NCBI GenBank assembly: GCA_011364905.1
Contig: RDNZ01000018.1
Coordinates: forward strand, 1 to 49,778
Direction of reading: 5' to 3'
DNA: 49,778 nt
Source: Candidatus Thorarchaeota archaeon
Lineage (GTDB): Archaea; Asgardarchaeota; Thorarchaeia; Thorarchaeales; Thorarchaeaceae
Shown here: in pieces, positions 14,371 to 22,272 of the stretch
Position numbering within the stretch: position 1 is the stretch's first letter
Layout: each line of letters opens with the position of its first letter
Notes under the pieces: generated by a model
Databases searched by the model: none
What the model was told of the DNA's origin: nothing
Seen by the model: only the letters and a program-made list of their open reading frames with translations
Program-made: the position numbers and the translations under genes

Positions 14371-14868
14371 ATGGTAAACAAGGAAAAGGCCATCAAACGT
14401 GAGTTGACTCGCCTCAGAAAGAATCAGAATCCACAGCAGATTGACTTCAGAAGAATGCGGAAGCTCCGAGCTGCCAGAACGAGTCTATTGAAGCTAAAGC
14501 GCAAGAAGACCGTCGCTCCAGTGCAAGTGGCCTCAGTTGATAAGAAGAAGAAAAAGGCTAAGCCCAGGAAGAAACCAACGAAGGAAAAGCCCGAGCTTGA
14601 GTTCATCGAGGAAGAAGGTGAATTTGAAGACTTCGAGGAGGAGCCTGAGTTAGAAGAAGTTGCTGAACCGGAACTCGAAGAGATTGAAGAGGAGCCAGAA
14701 CTGGAAGTCATAGAGGAAGAACCAAAGTCAAAGAAGAAAAAGAAAGAACCCGAGCTCGAAGTCATTGAAGAAGAGCCCGATTCAGAAGAGATCAGCCTCG
14801 AAGACCTGTACTCTTATGATGAGGACATTGATGAGGAAGATATAGACGAAGAAGATGACTCTGAGTAG
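14371..14868 (+). CDS. Highly charged protein: basic N-terminal half, acidic repeat C-terminal half
   Basis: I do not recognise a family. Residues 1-75 are basic and helical (many Lys and Arg, e.g. KKKKKAKPRKK). Residues 80-165 consist of irregular acidic repeats of the type EEEPELE(V/E)IEEEP, interrupted by one KSKKKKKEP block, and the end is nearly all Asp and Glu. There is no signal or membrane segment. Such bipolar composition is seen in intrinsically disordered nucleic-acid or ribosome-associated proteins, so RNA or DNA contact through the N-terminus is plausible (inference). I start at ATG 14371 because the predicted transcript starts near 14350. Confidence 0.65.
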   Translation: MVNKEKAIKRELTRLRKNQNPQQIDFRRMRKLRAARTSLLKLKRKKTVAPVQVASVDKKKKKAKPRKKPTKEKPELEFIEEEGEFEDFEEEPELEEVAEPELEEIEEEPELEVIEEEPKSKKKKKEPELEVIEEEPDSEEISLEDLYSYDEDIDEEDIDEEDDSE

Positions 14869-14957
14869 TCTTTAATCTGATTTATCAATCGCATGCAAAA
14901 AAATAAGACTGAGGGAACCCTCAACCGCCTGCGTGCAGAACCGGTACTGGTGATATC

Positions 14958-15788
14958 ATGACCACTCTTCTGGATATTATAAAACGCTTGAGTGAATTAT
15001 CTCCGAGAGAGAATACGATGCGCGGGCTTGAAGGAAGAGTTGAGATAGGGCCCCAAACTGAAACCGAACAGGCTAACACTACTATCAATCGAATTCTGAT
15101 TGCCACATATCCTTCAGCACGTGTGGTCACTAAGGCCACTCAGGATAAGGCAAATCTCCTTGTCACATACCGTCCATTGTTCCCGTTTGCCATTGATAGA
15201 TTATCGGGATTAGACCTTGTTAGGGTCCGACTATTGGCAAAGAACTACATTTCATCCTATGTAATTGGAAGTGGGTGGCTTTGCAATAGGGATGGATTGA
15301 ATGATGCTCTAATAGAGGGACTGGGATTCAAGAAGATCGGAAATTTCATGACTGAGAGCGATTTCAATCAGTCCATAGCAATTGGGAGAATCTGCAAACC
15401 AGCGGGAGTAAAGAACCAGTCAGGCTTCGTCAACTATGTTGCAGGGAAGATTGGATTGGATACCGTTCTTTTCTCTGGAGACCTTGATGATGAGGTCAAA
15501 GAAGTGCTCGTCATTGCTGGAAACAGCGTGGACATGCCTGAGATAATCAATGCAAAGAATCAGAATCTGGATACGTTGATTACGGGAGAACTCTCTCCAG
15601 AAATTAGACTCCTTGCCAACGAGGAGGGCATCAATACTCTGGAACTTGGTGCATTTGCTACCGAAGAGCCAGGAATGAAACGACTCCGAGATGTCATTAG
15701 TCTTGACTTTCCAGAGATGAAAGTAGAATTCACCGAGTCAGGAAGCATTGCCAAAGCGCTCAGACCATACAAAGACGACATGGCATAG
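14958..15788 (+). CDS. Nif3/YbgI-like protein lacking the dinuclear metal ligands
   Basis: The 276-residue protein follows the Nif3/YbgI pattern: an 'LLVTxxPLF' strand, an 'xxNRDGLNDAL' segment, a middle insert, and a C-terminal 'LITGELS...LELGAFATEEPG' region. In the family the metal ligands are His-His in 'THHPL', Asp in 'HTNLD', His in 'GHYATE' and a Glu four residues later. Here they read Tyr71-Arg72, Cys109, Ala232 and Glu236; only the last is kept. Family members form hexameric rings and their activity is debated (GTP cyclohydrolase-like or regulatory roles). This copy is probably a non-catalytic member. It converges on the DUF89 gene with a 5-bp gap. Confidence 0.72.
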   Translation: MTTLLDIIKRLSELSPRENTMRGLEGRVEIGPQTETEQANTTINRILIATYPSARVVTKATQDKANLLVTYRPLFPFAIDRLSGLDLVRVRLLAKNYISSYVIGSGWLCNRDGLNDALIEGLGFKKIGNFMTESDFNQSIAIGRICKPAGVKNQSGFVNYVAGKIGLDTVLFSGDLDDEVKEVLVIAGNSVDMPEIINAKNQNLDTLITGELSPEIRLLANEEGINTLELGAFATEEPGMKRLRDVISLDFPEMKVEFTESGSIAKALRPYKDDMA

Positions 15789-15793
15789 AGCAT

Positions 15794-16687
15794 CTAACGC
15801 GGTTCTTGAGGCGCCCGTATCATGACCACATTCTTGTTTCTAGGTACTCCGATATGTTCGGCCACTGGAGCACATTTTGTTCTTAGAATGTGAATTGTGG
15901 GACAGGTGGGATTGAACTCCGTCAATGACTCATAATTCCCCATACCCTTGGCTACTATTAGTTCAGCTGAGGCAAAGACACTTTTGAAAGTCTCCGAGCT
16001 GCGGTCTAGGTTCACTCCAATTGCTGCGGCTCCTGTTTCACTTATTTCATCTGCGCACTCCGCTAAGCCAACGTCAATAGCATCAATCATCGTAGCGTCA
16101 TTCAAAACGGGGCCACTTTTTACTACTGCCACAACTCTTGGACCTAAGCGTTTTATCTCTCCGATAAGAATCATATCGAGAACAATCTCCCCTGCGTTGT
16201 CCATGAGATATAGGACCTCACTCACATCTTTCGCATATTCCCTGAATTCATCCACTTGATCGATGACAAGATCGCTCTCGACATTTTCCAGAATCAACCT
16301 TAGCTCACTAAGGCTGAACTCACGTCCTGCGACATCAAATTCGATTGCGTTAGCTGCGGCTGCAATCAATGTGGCTGTGCGAAATCGTTGTTGTGGACTA
16401 TCACTCTCATCCACAAGCTTCTGGAGCTCCGGCAGAATACTCAAAGCCATTTCATTAGACTGATGCTTGAGTTCCTTGTACGGATCCGTTCCAGTCATCT
16501 TTTGAACGAGTAAGTCCCTGTCAGTACCAATGTGACTAGGGACGGCATCACCATTGAAGTTCTCACCCAGGAATTTCGTCATTGCTTCTACTACCTTCAT
16601 CCTAAGGTCTGGATCATCCGTAGCCAGTGTAATCTGGTTGACAGCCCGTTTTAGAAGGCAGTGCGCACACTCCAAAGTGACTTTCAT
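15794..16687 (-). CDS. DUF89 (COG1578) metal-dependent damage-control phosphatase
   Basis: The 297-residue protein belongs to the archaeal branch of DUF89. It starts with the subfamily's CxxC (Cys8, Cys11 in ECAHCLLKRA) and shows the core 'YLMDNAGEIVLDMILI' motif with the metal and phosphate residues Asp, Asn and Glu, then 'VKSGPVLNDAT' and 'VAKGMGNYE'. Members hydrolyse sugar or cofactor phosphates and are proposed to clear damaged metabolites. It lies 55 bp downstream of triosephosphate isomerase on the same strand, which fits a role in clearing glycolytic side products (inference). All recognisable motifs are intact. Confidence 0.88.
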   Translation of the reverse strand: MKVTLECAHCLLKRAVNQITLATDDPDLRMKVVEAMTKFLGENFNGDAVPSHIGTDRDLLVQKMTGTDPYKELKHQSNEMALSILPELQKLVDESDSPQQRFRTATLIAAAANAIEFDVAGREFSLSELRLILENVESDLVIDQVDEFREYAKDVSEVLYLMDNAGEIVLDMILIGEIKRLGPRVVAVVKSGPVLNDATMIDAIDVGLAECADEISETGAAAIGVNLDRSSETFKSVFASAELIVAKGMGNYESLTEFNPTCPTIHILRTKCAPVAEHIGVPRNKNVVMIRAPQEPR

Positions 16688-16742
16688 GTTGACTCACCTA
16701 CGGGTGGCGCTTTGTGTCCAGTGAAAAATCAACCGGAAGGTA

Positions 16743-17426
16743 CTATTTGCGCAACGAACTGGCCAAGCTTTTTAGGACTATAGCTGGTTTGTCGGATTTT
16801 GCGACCGCGGAAGCCAAAAGAACTCCCTGAGAACCTAGTTTCATCGCCGCAGACACATCCTCTCCAGTACTGATGCCTGCACCACAGAGTATGACCACAT
16901 CTTGGTTCACATTACGTATCAGTTGCACAGTACCGCTAATTACCTCAGGTTGTGCTTGCGAAACTGAAATTCCCGTGCCAATTAGCTCAGGAGGCTCGAC
17001 AGCAACAGAGTCAGGATTCATTGTGGCTGCAGCAACACTGACAGCCGGATTGTTAGTACAAACTACTGTGTAGAGACCTAGCTTCCGTGCCTTTGTGATA
17101 GCCAATTCAACATCTGCCAGTTGCATCCTTTTTTCTGAATGATTCAAGAGGGTGCCAGAGCAACCAGCTTCTACAAGTGCTTCAGCTAGCACGTGACCAG
17201 TGAATCTACCTTGCTCACCAGGATCCATATGTTGTGAAAACACCGGGAGGTCGACAGCTTGTGCCACCCGATACAGGTCAGAAATCTGAGGAGCAATTAC
17301 GATTGGTACACCAAACTCTTTTGATACGCTCTCACAAGTTCTTGCAAGCTCAACAGCCCTCTCACCTGTGGCCTGTTGATATGTCTTGAAATTAATGATA
17401 ACCACTGGAGTCTTAATCTTGGTCAA
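16743..17426 (-). CDS. tpiA: Triosephosphate isomerase (archaeal type)
   Basis: The enzyme interconverts glyceraldehyde 3-phosphate and dihydroxyacetone phosphate. Catalytic residues are visible: Lys14 in 'INFKTY', His96 in 'LLNHSEKR' and Glu144 in 'VAVEPPELIGTG'. The phosphate-gripping 'CGAGIST' and 'GVLLASAV' segments follow. The length of 227 residues matches the short archaeal tetrameric form and is below the ~250 of bacterial enzymes. It lies in a region with two further enzymes of the same pathway (FBPA/P and FBP aldolase) but not in a tight operon with them. DUF89 follows on the same strand. Confidence 0.95.
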   Translation of the reverse strand: MTKIKTPVVIINFKTYQQATGERAVELARTCESVSKEFGVPIVIAPQISDLYRVAQAVDLPVFSQHMDPGEQGRFTGHVLAEALVEAGCSGTLLNHSEKRMQLADVELAITKARKLGLYTVVCTNNPAVSVAAATMNPDSVAVEPPELIGTGISVSQAQPEVISGTVQLIRNVNQDVVILCGAGISTGEDVSAAMKLGSQGVLLASAVAKSDKPAIVLKSLASSLRK

Positions 17427-17495
17427 GATACTACCACCTGAATGACTCAGAATGGCTTGATGCAGGATTTTAAACTATTGCTAGAGTTGTCTGGC

Positions 17496-18080
17496 CTAGT
17501 ATGCTGCGCCTATGAGCAGCTTTAGCACAGGAACACGAGCGTATCCTCGACGATTCAGGTCTATGATTGGTTTTCGTGCCTCTATCTTGACGAATTTTCC
17601 AGCATCAGAGTTCTTGTAGTACTTGAGGTATATCTTCGAAAATTCTGAAAATGTGGCAGCTCCAAGAAGCTCAGCTACAGCATCATTTGAGATCCTGATA
17701 TGAGCGTCTTCATCATCTGCCTTCCCAACCTTTGTTTCTATTTTGCCAAGTGGAGCTTTCCCAATCCAGAATCGTTCACCCATTGCCATGAACTCAAGCA
17801 TGAACTTATGAGTCCCCTCCAGGCCATCAGCCATTTTGGGATCATTGAGCATATACTCCAAGCGGTCTTGAATTGAATCATGATATGGTATTATGTCCCC
17901 TCTGCCCTCAGGTACGGGTTCTGCAACTTCCGCTGCTGGCTCTGCAACTTCTTCAGCGGGTTCCGCTGGTGCCTCGGGTTCAGATGGGGCAGCCTCGTTA
18001 GTTGTGGTTATGGTCTCTTCTTCTGGTAACTGCTTGGTTTCGTCTTTGTCTTTCTTTTTTCGTCGGAAGAATCTTGACAT
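17496..18080 (-). CDS. SCP2-like lipid-binding domain protein with acidic Pro/Ala/Glu-rich N-terminus
   Basis: The first ~70 residues begin with a basic patch (MSRFFRRKKKDKDE) and continue as a disordered run rich in Ala, Glu and Pro. Residues 75-194 resemble an SCP2 sterol-carrier-like fold: a 'DRLEYMLND' helix, 'ERFWIGKAPLGKIETKVGKADDEDAHIRISNDAVAELL' strands and helix (motif only), and a long C-terminal helix. Archaeal SCP2-like proteins have no settled substrate. The basic tail could contact the membrane surface. The family assignment rests on pattern alone. It stands between the CopG-like gene and tpiA, all on the minus strand, with gaps of about 70-100 bp. Confidence 0.5.
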   Translation of the reverse strand: MSRFFRRKKKDKDETKQLPEEETITTTNEAAPSEPEAPAEPAEEVAEPAAEVAEPVPEGRGDIIPYHDSIQDRLEYMLNDPKMADGLEGTHKFMLEFMAMGERFWIGKAPLGKIETKVGKADDEDAHIRISNDAVAELLGAATFSEFSKIYLKYYKNSDAGKFVKIEARKPIIDLNRRGYARVPVLKLLIGAAY

Positions 18081-18178
18081 TTATGAGTTTGCTCCTAATC
18101 TAGAGAAAGCAATACTAGTCCCTGTCTTGCTCTTGCCTTTGTAGCGTACGTGTATAGAAAAAGATAGTTAGGTTGTAC

Positions 18179-18409
18179 CTAGGTAGTTGGAGGTTCTTGA
18201 GGAATCTCAGGAGTCTGAGCTAGTTTTTGAAGCTGTGCCACGAGAGGGAGATTGCTAGATGGCTTTCGGTCTCCCCAAAGCTCGTCAACAAGTAAATCGC
18301 GAATCGCAATCCTGATCACTTCTGATCGATTCGGATACTTGTTTTGGCCAATCAGCTTATCCACACCTTCAACGTAGGATTCAGGGAGACAGATAGTGAC
18401 GACTCTCAA
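18179..18409 (-). CDS. CopG-type ribbon-helix-helix regulator
   Basis: The 76-residue protein begins with the RHH strand VVTICLPESY, followed by helix one (VEGVDKLIGQNKY) and helix two (NRSEVIRIAIRDLL). This is the standard dimeric DNA-binding layout found in many archaeal small regulators. The tail is Pro-rich and probably disordered. TTG at 18409 is the only start that keeps the strand whole, and GGAGAG lies 12 bases upstream. The nearby ATG at about 18416 is in another frame. Its targets are unknown; the neighbours are a dehydrogenase upstream and an SCP2-like gene downstream. Confidence 0.75.
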   Translation of the reverse strand: MRVVTICLPESYVEGVDKLIGQNKYPNRSEVIRIAIRDLLVDELWGDRKPSSNLPLVAQLQKLAQTPEIPQEPPTT

Positions 18410-18490
18410 TGTTCATCAAAACTCTCCTATACAAACAACATAATGAAAGGGTGTCTGATTGTAGTGCGTATCGGGGTATTACTAGGTTGG

Positions 18491-19531
18491 TTATGGATTG
18501 AGGACTAGCTTTCCAAATTGGTCTCCTTTTTCCATAATCCTGTGGGCTTCCTCAGCCTTTGAGAGCGGGAAGGTTTGATCTACTATAGGTTTGAGATGTC
18601 CATCCCAGACAAGTTTGAGAACTTCGCGAAATTCAGAGCGACTTCCCATTGTGGATCCTAGAATCTCGAGCTGGTTCCAAAATACCAGGTTGGCATTGAT
18701 CATCACATTAGGTCCTGATGTAGCACCGCATGTCACCAACCTCCCACCCTTTCTCAGGCTTCGTAGACTCTTCGCCCATGTAGCCTCCCCCACCGAATCT
18801 ACAACAACGTCTACGCCCCTTCGATTAGTGAGTGACCAAACCTCTTTGTGAAAATCAGGAGTATTCCGGTGATTGATCCCAAAACTTGCCCCCAGTTTCA
18901 GTGCTTTCTCAAGCTTCTCATCAGAAGAACTTGTAACAAGAACGCGAGCTCCGGCAAATTTAGCAATCTGAAGCGCTGCCAAGGCTACACCACCCCCAAT
19001 CCCTATTATGAGGACATCATCACCGGGCTTGATCTTTGCCTTGGTGATGAGCATTCGCCATGCAGTCATAAACGTGAGTGGCGCTGCAGCAGCTTGATTG
19101 AAATCTAGTTTACTATGGTCGGGAATTGGGACCACATATTCAGCCTTCTCGGAGATGAAGTCTGCGTAACCGCCTCGATAATGTTCTCCAATTATGCCAT
19201 AATGTCGGCAGAGCGACACTTCGCCGCGAATGCATTGTTCGCAGACACCGCACGATCGACCGGGGTCAATTATCACTTTCTGACCAACTTCTAGGTTCCC
19301 CGAAACATCGCTTCCTAACTCTTTGATGACTCCAGAAATGTCACTCCCTAGAATATGTGGCATCTCAAGTTTAAGGCCAGGGACTCCAGCCCTCGTGAAG
19401 AGGTCTAGGTGGTTGAGGGCTACAGCCTTGACATCAACAAGCACTTGATCTGGTCCAACGTCAGGGTTCGGAAAATCTTCATATTTCAAGACCTCAGGAG
19501 GACCATGTTCATGGAATACTGTCGCTTTCAT
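18491..19531 (-). CDS. Medium-chain dehydrogenase/reductase, quinone/enoyl-reductase-like with structural zinc site
   Basis: This is a 346-residue MDR protein. The N-terminal catalytic domain has 'ALNHLDLFTRAG' where zinc alcohol dehydrogenases have the catalytic Cys, and 'ILGSDISG' where they have GHE, so there is no catalytic zinc. The structural zinc loop is kept: CGVCEQCIRGEVSLC. The Rossmann motif is 'IIGIGGGVALAALQ'. This combination fits NADPH-dependent enoyl reductases of the crotonyl/acryloyl-CoA type or quinone reductases rather than alcohol oxidation. The substrate cannot be told from the sequence. The parvulin gene is divergent, about 120 bp away. Confidence 0.82.
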   Translation of the reverse strand: MKATVFHEHGPPEVLKYEDFPNPDVGPDQVLVDVKAVALNHLDLFTRAGVPGLKLEMPHILGSDISGVIKELGSDVSGNLEVGQKVIIDPGRSCGVCEQCIRGEVSLCRHYGIIGEHYRGGYADFISEKAEYVVPIPDHSKLDFNQAAAAPLTFMTAWRMLITKAKIKPGDDVLIIGIGGGVALAALQIAKFAGARVLVTSSSDEKLEKALKLGASFGINHRNTPDFHKEVWSLTNRRGVDVVVDSVGEATWAKSLRSLRKGGRLVTCGATSGPNVMINANLVFWNQLEILGSTMGSRSEFREVLKLVWDGHLKPIVDQTFPLSKAEEAHRIMEKGDQFGKLVLNP

Positions 19532-19653
19532 GCCGTTTCAACCTCTGCTATAGCAGTTTCAATATTATCAAAGATAAAGCCTCGGATAGGTGAATCTTGG
19601 GACAACTTTAAGTCCCTATCATAAGAGGACAAAAGAGAGTATTGGTGAACTCA

Positions 19654-19944
19654 ATGGCAAAAGGAAAAGCTGGAAAAGTACGGACGAGCCACATTCTCGT
19701 CGACAAGCACAGTCAGGCTCTTGCACTAATCAATAAGATTGTTGAAGGCGCAGACTTTGGGAAGATAGCAAGAGAATATAGCAGCTGTCCATCCAAGAAG
19801 AGGGGCGGTGACCTTGGCTGGTTCACAAAGGGGCAAATGGTACCAGAGTTCGAAAAGGCAGCATTTGCGCTTAGTGTCGGAGCAATGACAAGAGACCCTG
19901 TCAAAACCAAGTATGGCTACCATATCATAAAGAGGACAGGATAG
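19654..19944 (+). CDS. Parvulin-type peptidyl-prolyl isomerase
   Basis: This is a 96-residue stand-alone parvulin with almost no extension, similar in layout to E. coli PpiC. It has 'HILVD' at the first strand, 'GADFGKIAREYSSCPSKKRGGDLGWF' (short form of the family signature), 'GQMVPEFEKAAFAL' and the final 'YGYHIIK' strand. The active-site His and Cys of the parvulin core are present. It speeds cis/trans isomerisation of X-Pro bonds and acts in the cytosol, as there is no signal peptide. The ATG at 19654 has GGTGA five bases upstream; a TTG 12 bases earlier also fits the frame. A TTTAAG element near 19605 could be its TATA box. Confidence 0.93.
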   Translation: MAKGKAGKVRTSHILVDKHSQALALINKIVEGADFGKIAREYSSCPSKKRGGDLGWFTKGQMVPEFEKAAFALSVGAMTRDPVKTKYGYHIIKRTG

Positions 19945-20002
19945 TCCAGCTTCTGTTTGCCCGTCTTTGTCAAAGAGAAGGAATTGAATAATCTACAATC
20001 GA

Positions 20003-21151
20003 TTACTCCGCTGAGTCAGAAGTGTCTTTTGTTTCTCCTTTTGGTACAATCTCTTCTTCTACGAACCGCGTTTCACACTTTTCTAAGACCTTTGGCAGTG
20101 TGGTATATTCCATCTCATGCTCACCGAGGCGATGCGGCTGAAATGGTCCAGTACGGCGGAGATAGTCAGCAATCTCCATGCCTCTCTTCCGTGTTATATC
20201 AAATGCTACATCAGAGAAGAGATCTACAGGGCCGATTAGCATGCCATGAGAGACTTGGAATCCAAGACCAACAACACGCGGAGGCCCATCAAACCGTGTA
20301 CACCTCGAGTCCTTCAGACCGACTGGGAGTAGTGGACCTGCATGAGAGCCACGCATCCAGCCAGACACCAAATGTGGCAGTGTAAAGGCTTCCAATACTT
20401 CACCCATAGCAGGAAGACCTGAGTGAGCCCTGATGATTGCAACAGGATCGTCTTTTCCTACGTATTTGCCAGCAATTGCATGGAGCTTATCAGTACTCAC
20501 TGATGCAGTAATCATTCCATCTGCTCGATAGACTTTCTTAATCGTGAAGCGACCAGTACTTCCAAGAAGTGCCAGGATATCGTATGACTCCTCTGGTGCC
20601 TTCATTTCAACAAAACAAGGAACCTCCTTCATGATGTCTTGAATGACAAATCTAAACCCGTCATGTAGATTCGGATCAATAACGAGACCGGCTGTGTTGA
20701 AGGGGTCAGCATAGATTTTGAATAGTGGATAATTGAAAGCGCCTGGTTCTGTCTTATCAGCCAAAAAAACTGCAATTGGTTCGGACCTGCGTTCCTCAAA
20801 GGTCATCTCTGCGGATCCTGGACCCATGCCTTTTACATTTCCACTGAAAGTGTCAGCGAGTATATCTTGACCCGCTGCATAAATCTTCTTCTCACGTGCA
20901 AGTTCTGTTCCTTTGATGAATGTGTCCCAAGCCAGCTTGTGAACATCCTCAGCCCCCTCACCCTTGTTGTGAGTCATGATTAACTCTAGGTCATCACCAG
21001 CATTGGTAACGTAGAAGTCATTGATAATTTTTTGATTCACACCTTCTTTCAGTGACTTCCTGGCTGATTCGAACAGGAAATCAGGCACAACTACATGTCC
21101 AGCTAGTGAGCCAATGTCTGCTTTAATTATGCTAATGGTAGTTTCGACCAT
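20003..21151 (-). CDS. Fructose-1,6-bisphosphate aldolase/phosphatase (bifunctional)
   Basis: This is the archaeal gluconeogenic FBPA/P. It condenses triose phosphates and then dephosphorylates FBP in one remodelling active site. Metal and catalytic residues are recognisable: Asp12 and His19 near the N-terminus, Asp53-Asp54 in 'AGDDLEL', and the Schiff-base Lys233 with Asp234-Asp235 in 'VGKDDP'. The 382-residue length is normal, and a short acidic tail (KGETKDTSDSAE) is extra. It is followed on the same strand by nothing close; the parvulin gene converges from the left. The class I FBP aldolase gene lies about 120 bp upstream on the same strand. Confidence 0.95.
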   Translation of the reverse strand: MVETTISIIKADIGSLAGHVVVPDFLFESARKSLKEGVNQKIINDFYVTNAGDDLELIMTHNKGEGAEDVHKLAWDTFIKGTELAREKKIYAAGQDILADTFSGNVKGMGPGSAEMTFEERRSEPIAVFLADKTEPGAFNYPLFKIYADPFNTAGLVIDPNLHDGFRFVIQDIMKEVPCFVEMKAPEESYDILALLGSTGRFTIKKVYRADGMITASVSTDKLHAIAGKYVGKDDPVAIIRAHSGLPAMGEVLEAFTLPHLVSGWMRGSHAGPLLPVGLKDSRCTRFDGPPRVVGLGFQVSHGMLIGPVDLFSDVAFDITRKRGMEIADYLRRTGPFQPHRLGEHEMEYTTLPKVLEKCETRFVEEEIVPKGETKDTSDSAE

Positions 21152-21274
21152 TTGTCAGTCCGCTCCAAATCTTGCAGTCAATTAGAAACCCCAAAGGGGA
21201 TTCCATTGACTCTTCGACTATTCTTTACGCATATAATAGTTCTCATCCGTTGAAATCAATACGTGTTTAAGAAA

Positions 21275-22171
21275 CTACGACTCCTTTGCGTTCAAAATAA
21301 TGCCTTTCAAGGTGTTGGCCATCTTCAACGCGTCATCCCAATCTCGCTGCCAGATATTACGACCGAAAACGAGTCCGGAGGCGCCATGTTCCATGCAGAT
21401 CTTGGCGCGTTCGATGACCTCTTCATCAGTGGCCTTTCCACCACCAGAGAATATGACTAGCGACTTTCCCGCAGACCTCACCACCTTGGCTACCATCTCT
21501 TCAGTACTAAGGTTCAAGGTATCGTATGGTGATGGCTGCATTGATCTGCTCTTTGCGGATGTGGCGGGAACATTCAGCTTGACGATATCAGCCCCAAGCT
21601 CATTGGCAACTCTGGCTGCATAATCGATAGCATAGAGAGAGTCTCTGCCACCTTTCGCATCGACAGCTTCACCTCTTGGATAGGCCCAAACCATGATAGG
21701 CATGCCATAGCGCTCAGCATCTTTCTTCACCTTTCTGAATTGGTTGAAGTCTGTGTATTGATTTGGACTTCCGACATAGAGTGTATACCCTACTGCATCA
21801 GCACCAATCCGTACAGCGTCCTCAACGGAACCTGTCATGGGAGACACAGGCTCATTTGCCGGTGGAATACGGGTCTTTCCGTTGATCTTCAAGACAATGG
21901 GAATTTTTCCTGCGAACTTCGGCCCGTACTTCTCAGCCAGACCCAGGTGTAGTGCAATAGCTGAAAAGCCCCCTTCGATTGCGAGTTTGAATTGATACTC
22001 AGGATTCAGACAGTCATGTTCTGTGAAGAAATCGACAGGACCATGTTCCAATCCCTGGTCAATGGGTAATATCAAAAGAGTGCCGTCTCCGGGACCATGT
22101 TTGTACAACATTCGATTGAGACGAGTACGTTTCCCTAGGTTGAGATGATATAATTCGTCAAGCTTTTCCAT
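21275..22171 (-). CDS. Class I fructose-bisphosphate aldolase (archaeal DhnA type)
   Basis: The 298-residue TIM-barrel enzyme shows 'LPIDQGLEHGP' near the start, 'DAVGYTLYVGS' and the 'ADIVKLNVPA' strand carrying the expected Schiff-base lysine. The phosphate site is 'IFSGGGKA' and 'GASGLVFGRNIWQR'. It cleaves or forms FBP in the Embden-Meyerhof pathway. The family also contains 2-amino-3,7-dideoxy-threo-hept-6-ulosonate synthase (an aromatic-precursor enzyme), which differs by a few residues. The FBPA/P gene immediately downstream supports the FBP role. A nucleoside phosphorylase gene is divergent, 101 bp away. Confidence 0.88.
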   Translation of the reverse strand: MEKLDELYHLNLGKRTRLNRMLYKHGPGDGTLLILPIDQGLEHGPVDFFTEHDCLNPEYQFKLAIEGGFSAIALHLGLAEKYGPKFAGKIPIVLKINGKTRIPPANEPVSPMTGSVEDAVRIGADAVGYTLYVGSPNQYTDFNQFRKVKKDAERYGMPIMVWAYPRGEAVDAKGGRDSLYAIDYAARVANELGADIVKLNVPATSAKSRSMQPSPYDTLNLSTEEMVAKVVRSAGKSLVIFSGGGKATDEEVIERAKICMEHGASGLVFGRNIWQRDWDDALKMANTLKGIILNAKES

Positions 22172-22272
22172 GTTAGTCCACCTAAGAACTGATTCAATAA
22201 AGAGTGCGTTCCCCTATATGTGATACGAAAGTAACAAATCGAGCTATTCACGATTATAACAGGTGGTTTATC

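Noticed and set aside
14424..14765. Ser-rich reverse-strand frame opposite the charged protein
   Set aside because: Complement of the Glu/Pro repeat; composition artefact.
21187..21200. CCCC-AAA-GGGG mini-hairpin between the FBP aldolase/phosphatase and the aldolase
   Set aside because: Only four base pairs and no T-run; too weak to call a terminator.
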